Assembly: GCA_964036665.1 (NCBI GenBank)
Contig: OZ038532.1
Span: forward strand, 11,736,537 to 11,800,536
From: Gordius sp. MW1
Lineage: Eukaryota; Nematomorpha; Gordioida; Gordea; Gordiidae
Direction of reading: 5' to 3'
DNA length: 64,000 bases
The notes beneath the pieces were generated by a model that saw only the letters and a program-made list of their open reading frames with translations, was not told the DNA's origin and made no database searches. A program made the translations under genes and the position numbers. This document shows positions 23,823-35,084 of the stretch, piece after piece. The first letter of the stretch is position 1. Each line of letters opens with the position of its first letter.

Positions 23823-25705
23823 ACACTGGTCTACAAGAAAAATCAACCGGGAAACGGTCAACATTTTCTGACAGAGTTTTTCGTGGTGAACACAAATATG
23901 TTTTTTGTTTTTTTCCTATACGTCAAGTTTTTTAGATATTTCGATTCAAAGCTGCAAAAATGACCGTTTTTGACCCTTTTCGATGCTCAATAGAGCGATA
24001 GTGAATGGCTAAAAAAAAATTTTAAACCTCTGAGTGGTAGAACCAACTTAAGGTAAAACATTGAAAAATGATTTTTTCCCTATTGTTTTTACTTTTTCCA
24101 ATATATCGAATTTCAATAAGTCCCTATACGAAGCGGCATCCTTTGAGCCTCCCTCCCTCCCTCTCTATCTAATTGGGTTTATAACACTATACTCTTGGTG
24201 CATGTGAGTGATTGATGGATGATGTGGGGGTGGGGTGTGTAAAAGTAGTGGCGTAATACGAGCTATTCCTCTAGTAGAGAGGGAGGATGACAGGCGTAGT
24301 AGTAGGAATTAGAGGTGGGCGCGGGCCGTGAAATTACGCGTGACCCGCCGTGTCACGGTGGGTCACGGCGTGAATGTGAAGAAATTTTAAATTATTAGGT
24401 GTGACTGGGCGTGACGGGCCTTTCCAAAATTTTCCCCGTGCGTGAGTGGGCGTGAACACAATTTCCATAAATCACGGAAATTTTAATAAAGTAGGCTTAA
24501 TTTTGGATCCGAATTTCAAAAGCCTTAAGTTTTTATCAGAAGAAGAAAAAGACGATATATATAAAACTACCATAAAAATTGGCATAAAATATGATATGAA
24601 TAAGTCAATGCCAAAACCAACTATTAGCTGTCATAATTCGTCCTACACTCACAAGAAACCTAATATTCTAAATGAAACATTTTGAGAATTTCTAGATGAT
24701 ACTGATGAACCCTCACCATCTATTGAAGAAAGCTGCGAGGATGAACTTAAAAGATTCATCGCTCAAAAGACAAATAATAATGATAGTATTTTGAAGTTTT
24801 GGAAGCATGAAAATTCGTTTCCTTTTTTGAAAAAATTAGCGAGTAAATCCGCCCCTGCAAGTTCGGCATCTAGTGAAAGATTGTTTCTGTAGCCAATCGC
24901 CTGTTGGAGAAAAGGCGTACCCAATTAAAATCAAAAAACATGGATATTTTTCTTTTTTTAAATAAAAATTTCGATTTATAAATTGTATTTATTTTTTGTT
25001 ATGGAATTATGGAAGTAAATAGAATAAATTCAAAAAAATGTATAATTATAGGTTACCAATTTTGCAAAATTTAAAAACACCGTGAATTTTCGGGCGTGAC
25101 GTGCGTGAATTAAAATATTGCCTTTCGTGAGCGGGCGGGTCGGGTCAAAAATTTTTTAGTGGTAAGCGTGAGTGGGCGTGAATCTTTTTTAATACCACCG
25201 TGAGTGGGCGGGCCCTGAATAAAAAATTAGGCCCGCGCCCACCTCTAGTAGGAATAGTTCGTATTAACCCACTACTCTTGCACCCACCACACTCATCAAT
25301 CACTTACATGCACTAAGGATATAGTGTTATATAAGCATTTAAGCGAATTAGATAGAGAGGGAGGGAGGCTCAAAGGATGCCGCGATTTCGCATAGGGACT
25401 ATTTGCATTTTTGATATATTAGAAAAAGTAAAAACAATAGGGGAAAATCATTTTTCAATGTTATACCCTAAGTTGGTTCTACCACTTGGAGGTTAAAATT
25501 TTTTTTAGCTATTCAATATCGCTCTGTTGAGCGTCGAAAAGGGTCAAAAACGGTAATTTTCGCAACTTTGAATCGAAAAATCTAAAAAACTTGACGTATA
25601 GGAAAACAACGAAAAACATATTTGTGTTCACCACAAAAAACTCTATCAGAATATGGTAACCGTTTCCCGGTTGATTACACAAGACCTTTATTTGTTGAGC
25701 AGTGT
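23823..25705. mobile_element. Foldback element A (palindromic), with nested hAT
   Basis: Unit 2 has the empty site (about 35000). Here the sequence is split by an element starting ACACTGGTC and ending GAGCAGTGT, flanked by TATTAATT (23815-23822) and TATTGATT (25706-25713), an 8-base duplication with one mismatch. The two arms, about 480 bases each, are inverted copies; both contain CCGGGAAACGGT, AACACAAATATG and CTATACGTCAAG blocks. The right outer end has about 14 extra bases (AATAAAGGTCTTGTG region) that the left end lacks, an asymmetry also present in B. A 948-base hAT sits near the centre. No own transposase. Confidence 0.8.
24310..25257 (+). mobile_element. hAT element with broken transposase and GTGACGGGC-type repeats
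   Basis: Terminal inverted repeats TAGAGGTGGGCGCGGGCC and its inverse, with slight end differences inward, are flanked by the exact 8-base duplication GTAGGAAT (24302-24309, 25258-25265). Subterminal arrays of GTGA/GGGCGTGA motifs occupy about 24325-24470 and 25095-25230. In between, 24480-24980 encodes the C-terminal part of a hAT transposase: DPNFKSLKFLSEEEK, FWKHENSFPFLKKLASK, SSASSERLF and, after a frameshift, LLEKRRTQLKSKN, the classic hAT dimerisation region. Stops (24683) and the frameshift near 24890 show it is inactive. It lies inside foldback A. Confidence 0.85.
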
Positions 25706-26178
25706 TATTGATTGAATTTTCACATCAATTTCTGGTGTCGAATTAGCACGCACAATTTCTAAAGAAATTAGATTTTGAAGTATGTTTAAAAATGAAGCAT
25801 GCAGGAATGAAATGTGTAAAACGCTTTGTAAAATTATCATTTACATTGGGTATTAATTATTTGTATTTTATTAATATACACTTCTCAGAAGTATAATACC
25901 CGCAATTTCTGTAAACAAAGAACTAATGTAAGTTTATAACCAAAATTATTAATTAACTTTATAACTAAAATTTGGCTTGTATTAGCATCTTCCTTGTGAG
26001 ATAGTTTTTTATATAAATAATTAAGAGTTTTTATTTCTTGTTTTTATAAAAATTTTGTAAAAATAGTGTTAGAATTAGGAGATTTTATCTAAAGTAAATA
26101 TCAAATTAATTTTCATCTAAAAGTGTTGTGGCTGCGCTTCTTCCCCCTCTCTCTGTTAGATGACGCGTGCTAGCGCTG

Positions 26179-26244
26179 GTGTCAGATAAAAATTGATACT
26201 CATGTAATTTTAAAAATTAAATTAGATGAATTAAGAGTTGTAAA
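26179..26244. other. Junction filler between tandem units
   Basis: About 70 bases of AT-rich sequence between the end of unit 1 homology and the start of unit 2 homology. It has no counterpart at the end of unit 2 (37214 on) or before 16325, so it marks the duplication breakpoint. Confidence 0.5.
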
Positions 26245-26355
26245 ATGATAATAATAATTATTAAGGGGCGTGAAGGTTTGTATTCTTTCAACGAATCTGA
26301 AATATATAGGCACCCGTATGGTTACTATCCTCCAGCTCACGTCGATACTTGTATG
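26245..26355 (+). pseudogene. 5' fragment of second GT31 copy (truncated, interrupted)
   Basis: Homology to the intact gene begins at about codon 57 (IIIKGREGLYSFNE...), just inside the duplication breakpoint. The cytoplasmic tail and membrane anchor were never copied. A chance ATG at 26245 is in frame. The frame is closed by the TAG that forms the first codon of the hAT inserted at 26356. The remaining coding sequence resumes at 27554 after the target duplication. Confidence 0.8.
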
Positions 26356-27553
26356 TAGAGACCTGCACGGGCGGCCCAAGGCCCGGCCCGGCCCGGGAAA
26401 GCCCGGGCCCGGACGAGCCCGGGCCCGGACGAGCCCGGGCCCGGACGAGCCCGGGCCGGGCTCGGGCCTTAAATTTTTAGGCTTTAAAATTCCGGGCCGG
26501 GCCGGGCCTAATTTATAAATTATAGGCCCGGCCCGGAACAATTTAGAAGAGTCTAAGTAGTCTTTTATTCTGCTTAAAACAATCTTTAATATTTCAAAAA
26601 ATTAATTACAAGTTATTGAATCTGTCACTCATTTATTCATTTCGCGCTTATTCTAATATACAAACAATTAAGTATGGAACAAAAAAATCTACTGCTAATA
26701 GCTGAAAATATTCAATAAGAATTTTATAAAGTAAAATAAAATCTTAGAGAAAAGAGTGAAGTATGGAAAAGATTATAAGAAAATAAATTTTGTTTTTTGT
26801 AAGATTTGCACGAATGTGTTATCCTATAATTCCTGCTCATCAGGCAATATTTATGTTAGTTTTTATAGTGCTTAATATGGAACACCCATCTCCAAAAACC
26901 TAACTGCTGTAAAGAAGTCCAGGAAAATAAAAATTGGACAATTACCTATGCAAGCCACTTTTAACAAAACTTACAAATCCTGCAAAAATCAAAAAAGATC
27001 TCATATCCTCAATAGCCCAATTTTGTTGAATGGATATGGCATGAAACATATTCTATGAAGAAAGAGGTAAAGGAAAATGAAGTTGACACCAACACAAAGT
27101 TAAAGATCAATGAGAAAAAAAATAAAATTATCGGATTGGTCGAAAGACCACAGTGATCATTTCCAGCGCTTAGCCCTCTTGTTTGTAAGATTTTTTCGAC
27201 ACCTGATTTGGCCTCGAGTGAGAGGTGTTTTTCGTCAGCTAGCTGCATTTATGAAGAGCGAAGAACAAATCTAAAACACGGAAATTTTTGATGCCTGTGT
27301 TTTTTGCATCAAAATAGTTTTTTATCCATTTACAATTTTTTTATGTGCGTTATATTATTTAATGAAAAATTTTACCAAAATTAAGTTTGATTAAGTTTCT
27401 GCAATTACCAAAATTCCGGGCCGGGCTTGGGCCGGGCTCGGGCCTTGTTTTTAAAGATGCTAAAATACGGGCCCGGGCCGGGCCTATTTTTCCATTTTAA
27501 TTCCGGGCCCGGGCCGGGCCGGGTCTTAAAAAAATCGATTTTGCAGGTCTCTA
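26356..27553 (+). mobile_element. hAT element, 1198 bp, inserted in GT31 copy 2
   Basis: Terminal inverted repeats TAGAGACCTGCA and TGCAGGTCTCTA are perfect, and the 8-base duplication CTTGTATG is exact (26348-26355 and 27554-27561). The intact GT31 copy has this octamer once. Subterminal arrays of GCCCGGGCCCGGACGA type occur at 26375-26540 and 27415-27535. Internally, about 27170-27270 encodes TPDLASSERCFSSAS..YEERRTNLK, the end of a hAT transposase, but upstream frames are broken and the element is too short to be autonomous. Another copy in opposite orientation is cut by the window end at 63450. Confidence 0.9.
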
Positions 27554-28860
27554 CTTGTATGCAGCGAGTCCAGCAGAATTACACCTTAATTAACGGTGTT
27601 TTTGTGGACATAACCACGAACATAACTTCCCTACCCAAAGATTTCGATTTTATGATTAATCCCGAAAATACGTGCTACGATTACATACCCTACCCATCGG
27701 ATGATGATGAACAGGCAGGGTTCTCAAAAAAAAAATTGCGCATAGCAAAGGATATCTTCATAGTCACGATCGTTCACACGGCACCCAAGAATTTTGAAAA
27801 TCGATCAACGATACGTGAAACTTGGGGTTCGATTCGGGAATTCTACAACCTTAATATTCGAACGCTATTCGTAATATGTTACACCCATTCTGATCCAACG
27901 CTTCAGCCACGGATTCAAAATGAGAGTAACACTTACGGCGACATAGTGCAGGCCGGCTACCACGATTCCTACGTTAATTTAACCTACAAGATGATCACCG
28001 CTTACAAGTGGATCTCTTATTATTGTCCGCACGCTAGTTTCGTGCTCAAGATGGACGATGACATTTACGTGGATATTTTTGAAGTTATGGCCATCTTGGA
28101 TCGATTAAGAGCAAGGTATGGCGACGTGCTGACTTTCAAAATCGATCTCATTCGCCCCCAAGATCGCGTGTTCCCCTACGTCTATAACCAAAGCCAAGGC
28201 GCTTCGTTCGAAGATTTCTCCTATCACGTAGTAAGCGACGACTTGGAAAAACGCTTCGACGCCTTGCTAAATGCGACAACTTCGCCGCTAAATAACTCAT
28301 TCTATAATGCGGCCGCAGAGGACTGTGTCCAAAACCCGGATATGTTAAACGATAAAAAGGTTCGCGACGAATATATTTATTTGTTTGGCGATATGCCTCA
28401 CTACCGTGATTTCATTTGCTGCGCTATGGTAAATTCGCCCCTGCTTCGAGACAATACTTCCAAGTGGTACGTGTCTCGGGAGGACTATCCAAGTCATTAT
28501 TACGAACCCTATTGTTCAGGGTGGGCTGTGATCCTCAGTCCAGCCTTAGCTTTCAAGTTGTACAAAGCCTATTTTTCGCAAAAATATTTATTTGTTGACG
28601 ATGCCCATGTTACGGGTAAATTAGCGAGAATAGCGGGTAGCATACTCATCACCATATGTCCCCGCGTCCAAACTGATACCCAAAAACTCGACAGATGGCT
28701 GGAATTTTACGCGAATAATACTCAAACATCCAAAATATTCACCGTGTCCTCGAAGATAAACTTTTATTTTTGCTACAATGGTGGCAATAGGAAGCAAATG
28801 CAAAAATATTGGAATCTAACGTTGGTTGCACACGACATAAAATCAGTTTTAGCATTTTGA
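27457..28860 (+). CDS. Chimeric hAT-end/GT31 open frame (second GT31 copy)
   Basis: After the hAT insertion the GT31 frame stays open to the normal stop at 28860 and is also open leftward through the hAT terminal array. An ATG at 27457 would give a protein of about 467 residues: roughly 35 residues from transposon sequence (GPGPG repeats) followed by the GT31 lumenal domain with RETWG, KMDDD, YCSGW and DDAHVTG all present. Against the intact copy I count about 20 replacement and about 14 silent differences, one two-codon insertion and one one-codon deletion, none breaking the frame. No signal or membrane anchor is present, so Golgi targeting is doubtful. It may be a young pseudogene or an expressed soluble derivative. 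AATAAA at 28921. Confidence 0.5.
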   Translation: MLKYGPGPGLFFHFNSGPGPGRVLKKSILQVSTCMQRVQQNYTLINGVFVDITTNITSLPKDFDFMINPENTCYDYIPYPSDDDEQAGFSKKKLRIAKDIFIVTIVHTAPKNFENRSTIRETWGSIREFYNLNIRTLFVICYTHSDPTLQPRIQNESNTYGDIVQAGYHDSYVNLTYKMITAYKWISYYCPHASFVLKMDDDIYVDIFEVMAILDRLRARYGDVLTFKIDLIRPQDRVFPYVYNQSQGASFEDFSYHVVSDDLEKRFDALLNATTSPLNNSFYNAAAEDCVQNPDMLNDKKVRDEYIYLFGDMPHYRDFICCAMVNSPLLRDNTSKWYVSREDYPSHYYEPYCSGWAVILSPALAFKLYKAYFSQKYLFVDDAHVTGKLARIAGSILITICPRVQTDTQKLDRWLEFYANNTQTSKIFTVSSKINFYFCYNGGNRKQMQKYWNLTLVAHDIKSVLAF

Positions 28861-28926
28861 AAAGTATTATGCGAGAGTTGTGTAAATATAATTTATTGTG
28901 TAAATTGGTTACGAATCATAAATAAA

Positions 28927-31187
28927 ATATTTATTTCTCATATCAACTTTAAAAACACTATACATTTTATATATGGTTCAGCTGCATGTTTATTGTCAAC
29001 AAAGTTAATTCATCCAGACGGAGAATATTTTTTGTAGGAATAAAGTAAACATGCATAAATTGTTTATTAAGAAAGTTAAATTCTTATATTAATTTCAGAC
29101 ACGGGTCAAAATTTGTTTATCGTAAGAGATTCAATGGATTTTGAAATATTGCGTTTAATTTAGAGTTACTTTCTGTGATTGTTTTTGATATACCATACTT
29201 CATTAGCCAGTCTTTATGCGCAAGCCAAAAGTCAACATCACAGCAATAAAAAAGCCAGACTGAATAAAAATAAGCAGCAAAAATATATGATAAAAAAGGA
29301 ATTGATTAAATGTGGGGCGAGCTTCAATAAGGGTGGGAAATTAAATTATTTCCTCTATAGAAGATACAACCTGCATTACACTCATTGTAAATAAGAAAAT
29401 TGGGACAAAATGCAATTAATTCATTGTATTTTGACAAGCCGGGTCCGGGCTTTCACTTTCTCTAAAACAAACCTGTGCCAGATCTCATGCACAAAATCGA
29501 TTGGAAAAAAAGTTGGACCACCGAGGTCCGAACTCGAGAGCGTGAAATCAAAATCCCAAACTCTTTTCGCGTGACGTGATAGCGAACAAAAGCGTGACAG
29601 TAAACAACAACCAAAAGTGAGCCCATACATTGCATCGCGATTCATAAATAATTAGGCCGAATTACAGACATTTTTTGGCTTTATTAATAACAATACACAT
29701 AAAAAAATGATATGTGTAATGTGTATCTTCTACTCTTGAATTATAACTATAGCCTTTTTAGACCTCAAGTGACCAACATAAATCTTGGTTCTTTTGGAAT
29801 AGCAACCTTCTATATCTTTAAATAAACAAGTCATTCAATTGAAACGAAGTTTAGACCTTTAGCAATTTTCCTCATTCTCCTTTTCTACTATTTAAATAAC
29901 ATCGGTTTAAAGTATATGACATGGCTAAGCGAAAAACAGGGTGAAGTTTCGCCTAGAAAAGTGGTGGTGGAGGCAACCTCAAAGCCGCGCTTGCAACTTA
30001 AAAGTGGCTAGGCTGATATAAAGGTAAGTAGAAATTTAAGGATTTGCATTAAACTACACTAAGTAGATAATCTAGATGTCACCCAAAGTTAAAAATTACA
30101 AACGTTATCTTTCGCATGGTATTGTTGCTATTTATATTTAAAGTGGAAACCTAATCGAGAATCAGTATAAACTAAGTGAGTATTGCAATTAATAAAAAAT
30201 CTAAATTTGTATATTTAAAGTGTAAGATTTTGCTACAAACAATCATAATCATATTAGATCCTTACTTGTTAAATATATAGGACATCCTAGATGTTTTGCC
30301 TTAATAATTAAAATACCAAAGTTGCAATTTACCTGGAATTTGCACTTGATTGACTTATAAAACATTATTTACATAGCGAATATTAATGTGCACCTAAATC
30401 TCTATTCACTCCTTTTATTTCCTTCCCTATTTCAAAAACCAAAATTTTTAAAAGATTTAATTAAAATTGGATCTATAACAAGAACAGCAAAGTGCCTCCA
30501 CACGTGTCTAACACTCTACCCATAACAAATTTTGTTAACGACACACATTTTTTTGCTAATCTAATATTGACAAAGAATATCATTTTTTTAACGAATATAT
30601 CGGCGGTATTAGCCATGGGCGTAGTTAAAATTTAATTAGAGGGACGCAATATTGGGCAAAAAAACGTTATTAAAATTTTAATCATATTTCTTATATATTT
30701 TAAACATATTTCTAATAAATTTTAAAATATCTTTGGATTTAAAGGGAGAGGTCAAATGCACGCCTCACAGCTTTAACCTCCAACTTTCCATTAATAAAAT
30801 CAAGAATTTACCCTTTTCATTAACATTTTAAATATCGGCGCCTTAGATTTTATTAATGCATAGCTTTGCATTTTAGCCAAATATTAATTCGCGCCTTTGG
30901 TTAAACTGCCCTTATATATATATAAATTAATAATGTGATTTTGGCCAATTAATCAATAAATTGTATGATTTTTCTCCATCAGATTATGACTTCTCAATAA
31001 TTTTCCATGCAGATTTCTGTGGTAAATTAAAAGAAAACAAAGATATTTTGCGGTTGTTTTTAATCATTCTTAACATTTTATTTAGTAGCTGTAACCCTCA
31101 AAGGCTGTTAAAACGCGATTCATTTTACGCAATTCATGTACGCCAATACAAAAAATAATGACTAATCAACATATTAGTTTACCTAAT
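28927..31187. other. Gene-free spacer downstream of GT31 copy 2 (unit 2)
   Basis: Counterpart of 17790-20085, similar throughout but with scattered indels. No gene. Decayed GGGCGTAGTTAAAATTT repeat fragment at about 30618. Confidence 0.5.
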
Positions 31188-33923
31188 TGTGGTGATCCGT
31201 AACCAGTTAGCCAGTTAGAATGACATTCTTACGCAATATATTAGATACAATTATATGTAACGAGTTTTCTAAACACATGACTTTACCTATGTTATATTTT
31301 TGTTCTTTTATACGAAGAAGTCTTTATTAAATGGTATACAAATTGAAAACGATTAAAAATTCCCTCCAGCGTTATTGATCTCACAACTCGGTTGAATCTA
31401 AGCTTCCAACGAGTGTCGAAGTTAAACGGCCACTTCAATCAAAAAATTGACGACCGACTCATCCGATAACAACTGGTGTCAGAACAAAAAAAACAAAATC
31501 CATCGTCCGAGCCATAAATCAAAATACGGGTAATACAACCCAGATCGTTTACCAGAAAATTCTAATATTCAGAATACAAAGCTCAGATCGTTTGACATAT
31601 TCAATACGTGGAATACAGCGTTCAGACCATGGGCTAGAAATAGAAAAAATACGTGGAAGCGATACTCAAATAACGGAAGGGCCTGTTCTAACATGCTTTG
31701 TGCCCGATATTAGCGATAGCAGTGGATGCGTCACCGCTAGGTCTGGGTGGAGTGTTATTGCATGTATTCGGTCAGGAGGAGCTTAATTGCTCATGATTGA
31801 GAAGGAGGCTTTGGCGGTAATAAAGAGTTTGACGCGTTGCCATGAATATCAAAGAGTATCAATATTTATACCCACCACAAACCGCTTGTATTACATTTTT
31901 TAAAGGATAATTGGGATCTGTTGTTAACTCCGAGGCTGCAGAAAGGGTTAAATGCGTAAGGAAACTTCAAAGCTGTTAAAATACCGCAAAAATAAGTCAT
32001 GTCACTTGCCGGACACAATATCGTGATTGGTAAATGATAACGATGACCTAACTCGCGAAGAGTTAGAAGGCGAGAACTTCTAGGAAGTAAATTTAGTAAC
32101 AAGAAGTTCTTGCTAAAACATAATTTTGATGTTAGAATAACTGATGGGTATGCTAGAGACATTACCATCTACTTATCTAAGATTAATACATGAAGTGGAG
32201 GTAAATAATAATGTACTACTAAGCAACGATAATATAGTAATTCCGTCAGTGTTGCTCACTCAGGTATTAGAATTGATTCATGCCGATCATATTGGCATAG
32301 CCAAGATGAAGGTTTCGAAGAGACATGTCTGGTGGCCCAAGATATCACTAGATATTATCTTGTTCGTAGGACGATACGGGAATGTGGAAAGCTTACCAGG
32401 ACGCCAAGACACGATAAGAGGGCGAGATGGCCACGAATTAGATAATTTTGGGTGACTATCCACCTAGATTTCTTTGATTTTGAAGGAAGAAAATAAATTA
32501 TCCTCCTAGATGCAGTTTTTTTGGGTTGAATATAAACAAGTAAACAGGGTATACGGAAGTAATATCTATCGATTTCCTGAAAAAATCTTGTAAGTGCGTA
32601 TGGTCTCCGGAGGGTAATTGTGTCCGACAACGGCACTGCCTTTGCAAGCGTCGAGTTTAAAGGGTTCCATAATAAATATGGAATACAGAATTAAATAAGC
32701 CCTCCGTATCATCCGAGTACGAATTGACTCGCGGAAAGGCACGTGGCTGTAAACGACGGTTAAAATAGGCTAAAGTCGAAAGGATGAGACATGGCTTTAT
32801 CGGCTGTACAAAACGTGGCCCGAGATTTCCTTCTAGACAACTAGTTAGCGAGGTATTTTTAGGCCATTTATAAAACACTTCCGCCTATACGTTGTACAAT
32901 TAGTGCAGCTGAACATAACATAAATCGGTAATTCCGAAGGACACGTATAAGGTGGCTTTAGGCTACAATCCTATCACGGAAGGGTATGTATGAGATAGAA
33001 GTACAGACTTCTCCAGGTCGACATATACGTCACGTTGAACAATTAGGCTCTTGAATAAAATTATAATCCTTTATATTTATATCTAGATCAAATTCGTGAC
33101 TGGGATCGTATAAAAGTGAAGGTAAGAGCGATACGAGGTGAACAAACCGGAATACCACCGATCGTGATCGATATCACGGAAAGGAGGCCTATTGAGCCCG
33201 TCGTGCGATTTTTCAAGGACACCCGATCGAATAGAGGTGCGGCGGGAAGAACGGAACTAGTTCAAGAGTAAGCTATGCCTAACGTGGGTAGGCATGGCAA
33301 CGCGGTTGAAGGACACCGTGTCCTACCCAGGGATTTAGCCGGATGTGGTAGCTCGAATCAAGAAGGAAGTTACCCACGCACAACTCCAATAAGGACGTGA
33401 CCTCCCTATGATGGCCCAAGACCCTAAGGGCTGGTAAAGGAAAGACGGTACGTCGTCCCCAGGTAAGATATCAGACGAGAGTGAGGCAGACAAGAGCTTA
33501 TTGCGGAGTATGTCGCCGTTAGCACACGAGGCCAATGTGCGGGAGAACAAGCCCTTTTAGGCCTGCAGGGCAAAACAAAACGGAAGCGCCGGTACCAGTG
33601 TTACTGATTACGATGCCGGCCAGCGACATCGTGGTCATCCCGAGTAAGATATTCAGCTGCTGGAAAATACTCCAAACCCGAACAGCCCAGACCTGGTGGG
33701 GTCGCACTTTGAAAAACTTATGTGTGGTGACCCGTAACCAGCTCTGAATGACATGCGTGTTCTACTAGACACACGACATAACATATGTTCTTTTGTATTG
33801 ATTGAATAATCGTTTAAAAGATCCCTTCAGCTTTACTAATCTCACAACTTAGTTACAACAAAGCCTCTAACTAGCTTCAAACTTAAACGGCTACCTTAAT
33901 CCAACAAATAGTCGACCGCTTCA
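31188..33923 (+). mobile_element. Decayed Ty3/Gypsy-like LTR element (unit 2 copy)
   Basis: Duplicate of 20086-22772. LTR-like repeats are at 31188-31461 and 33723-33923. The integrase zinc-binding-like stretch is near 32204-32345. It keeps a segment near 31675-31715 that unit 1 has lost. Frames are broken as in unit 1, showing that the decay mostly predates the segmental duplication. Confidence 0.65.
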
Positions 33924-34030
33924 TTTGAACATTAATAAAATCACTTGATATTAAGTGTAACGCAAATCGCTGCTCAAATGCTTGAAAATAGAAGCAATGC
34001 GCGTGTAGCGCTCATATATATAATTTATAT

Positions 34031-34050
34031 GGGGGGGGGGGGGGGGGGGG
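34031..34050 (+). repeat. Poly-G tract, 20 bases (unit 2)
   Basis: Counterpart of the 19-base run at 22880; differs by one G and a neighbouring base. Confidence 0.9.
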
Positions 34051-34207
34051 TGGTAAATTTTGTGTCAAAGGATTTCGATTAAACAAAACTAATTAGAAAT
34101 ATAAATTCAATATCTACGATGGGTTTTTGAAAATGTATTAATAATATCTTTAAAGACGCAAATTGCGAAGAGCTCCTTCGAATTTTTCTGTTTGTGCTAA
34201 TTTGGGC

Positions 34208-34545
34208 CATTGTTTGAACAAGACACATGCATGGGTCTTTTAGGCTTAATTGCCCACTAGTACCAAAAATTGTCCCTACTCAAAACCGTTTAAATAAAAT
34301 TATAAGGCGGGTTCGCCCCGCTGATTTTTTGCAAAGCACAGGCTCAGCCTACACCCTTCCCAAAAAACTCTTATGTACTCTGCGGCTTTTTAAACATTTT
34401 TGTCAATACTAAAACAATCATTTATTTATATGTTAATGTTCAATATTAAAAATATCAGTCTTGAAACAGGCTTTTGTTACTTCCAACAAGTAACGCGCCG
34501 TTAAATTTTCCCTAGTAGCACTTGAAGTGCATGAAACCATTTATG
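34208..34545. repeat. SINE-like repeat, unit 2 copy
   Basis: Same as 23057-23365 but keeps the segment GTTAAATTTTCCCTAGTAGC at about 34500-34531, which also has a counterpart in the copy at 62.8 kb. Unit 1 has therefore lost it. Shared blocks with 62752-62905 are CATTGTTTGAACAAGACAC, the CCAACAAGTAACGCGCC region and the TAGTAGCACTTG region. Confidence 0.45.
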
Positions 34546-35084
34546 CTAATTGAAACTATAAGCAAGGTTAATTTTATACAACTAAATATAACTATTTATA
34601 TTAATTTTTCACAATTCCCTTATTAAAAAAAAATTTCTTGGAATCCACTTGTTTAAAAATCAAAAGTTCAATGAATAAATAACGAACAAAAATTTATATG
34701 GAATTAATTATATTTTGTAAGAATATTATTAAAATTTGATTAACATCATCGAAAACACCATTTTTTATACAATGAAATACAAAAATAAAAAGGTTTGGCC
34801 CCTACTTATAGCTAGGCCCGTCCCGAGCCCGTTTTATTACCATGACGCTCGCCCAAGCCCGGCACGTAATTATGAACAAGAAGCCCTTATATGCCCGGCT
34901 TTGGCGGTGCCAACTGAATTTGCTTTAATAAAGTTAACTATATCATGACCATCAATAAGTAAACATTAAAAAATGAATTTACTAAACCATTAGGAATATT
35001 AATTGAATTTTCACATCAATTTCTAGTGTCGAATTAGCACGCACAATTTCTAAAGAAATTAGATTTTGAAGTATGTTTAAAAAA

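Larger units (their letters stand above)
16325..26178 (+). repeat. Tandem segmental duplication, unit 1
   Basis: From within the GT31 coding sequence (about codon 57) to GCGTGCTAGCGCTGG near 26178, this segment is collinear with unit 2 (26250-37213). Contents: GT31 3' part, about 2.4 kb gene-free spacer, a decayed Gypsy-like element, a poly-G tract, SINE-like sequence and a tail. Unit-specific features are foldback A (23823-25705), a deletion of about 42 bases near 20570, and a 31-base deletion at 23350 relative to unit 2. Confidence 0.85.

Noticed and set aside
26200-26541. Gly/Pro/Arg-rich open frames on both strands (also 13040-13276), collagen- or RGG-like
   Set aside because: They read through the GC-rich subterminal arrays of hAT elements; both strands give similar low-complexity proteins.
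34296-34325. GGGTTCGCCCCGC resembling a tRNA T-arm
   Set aside because: No matching acceptor, D or anticodon arms could be fitted around it.
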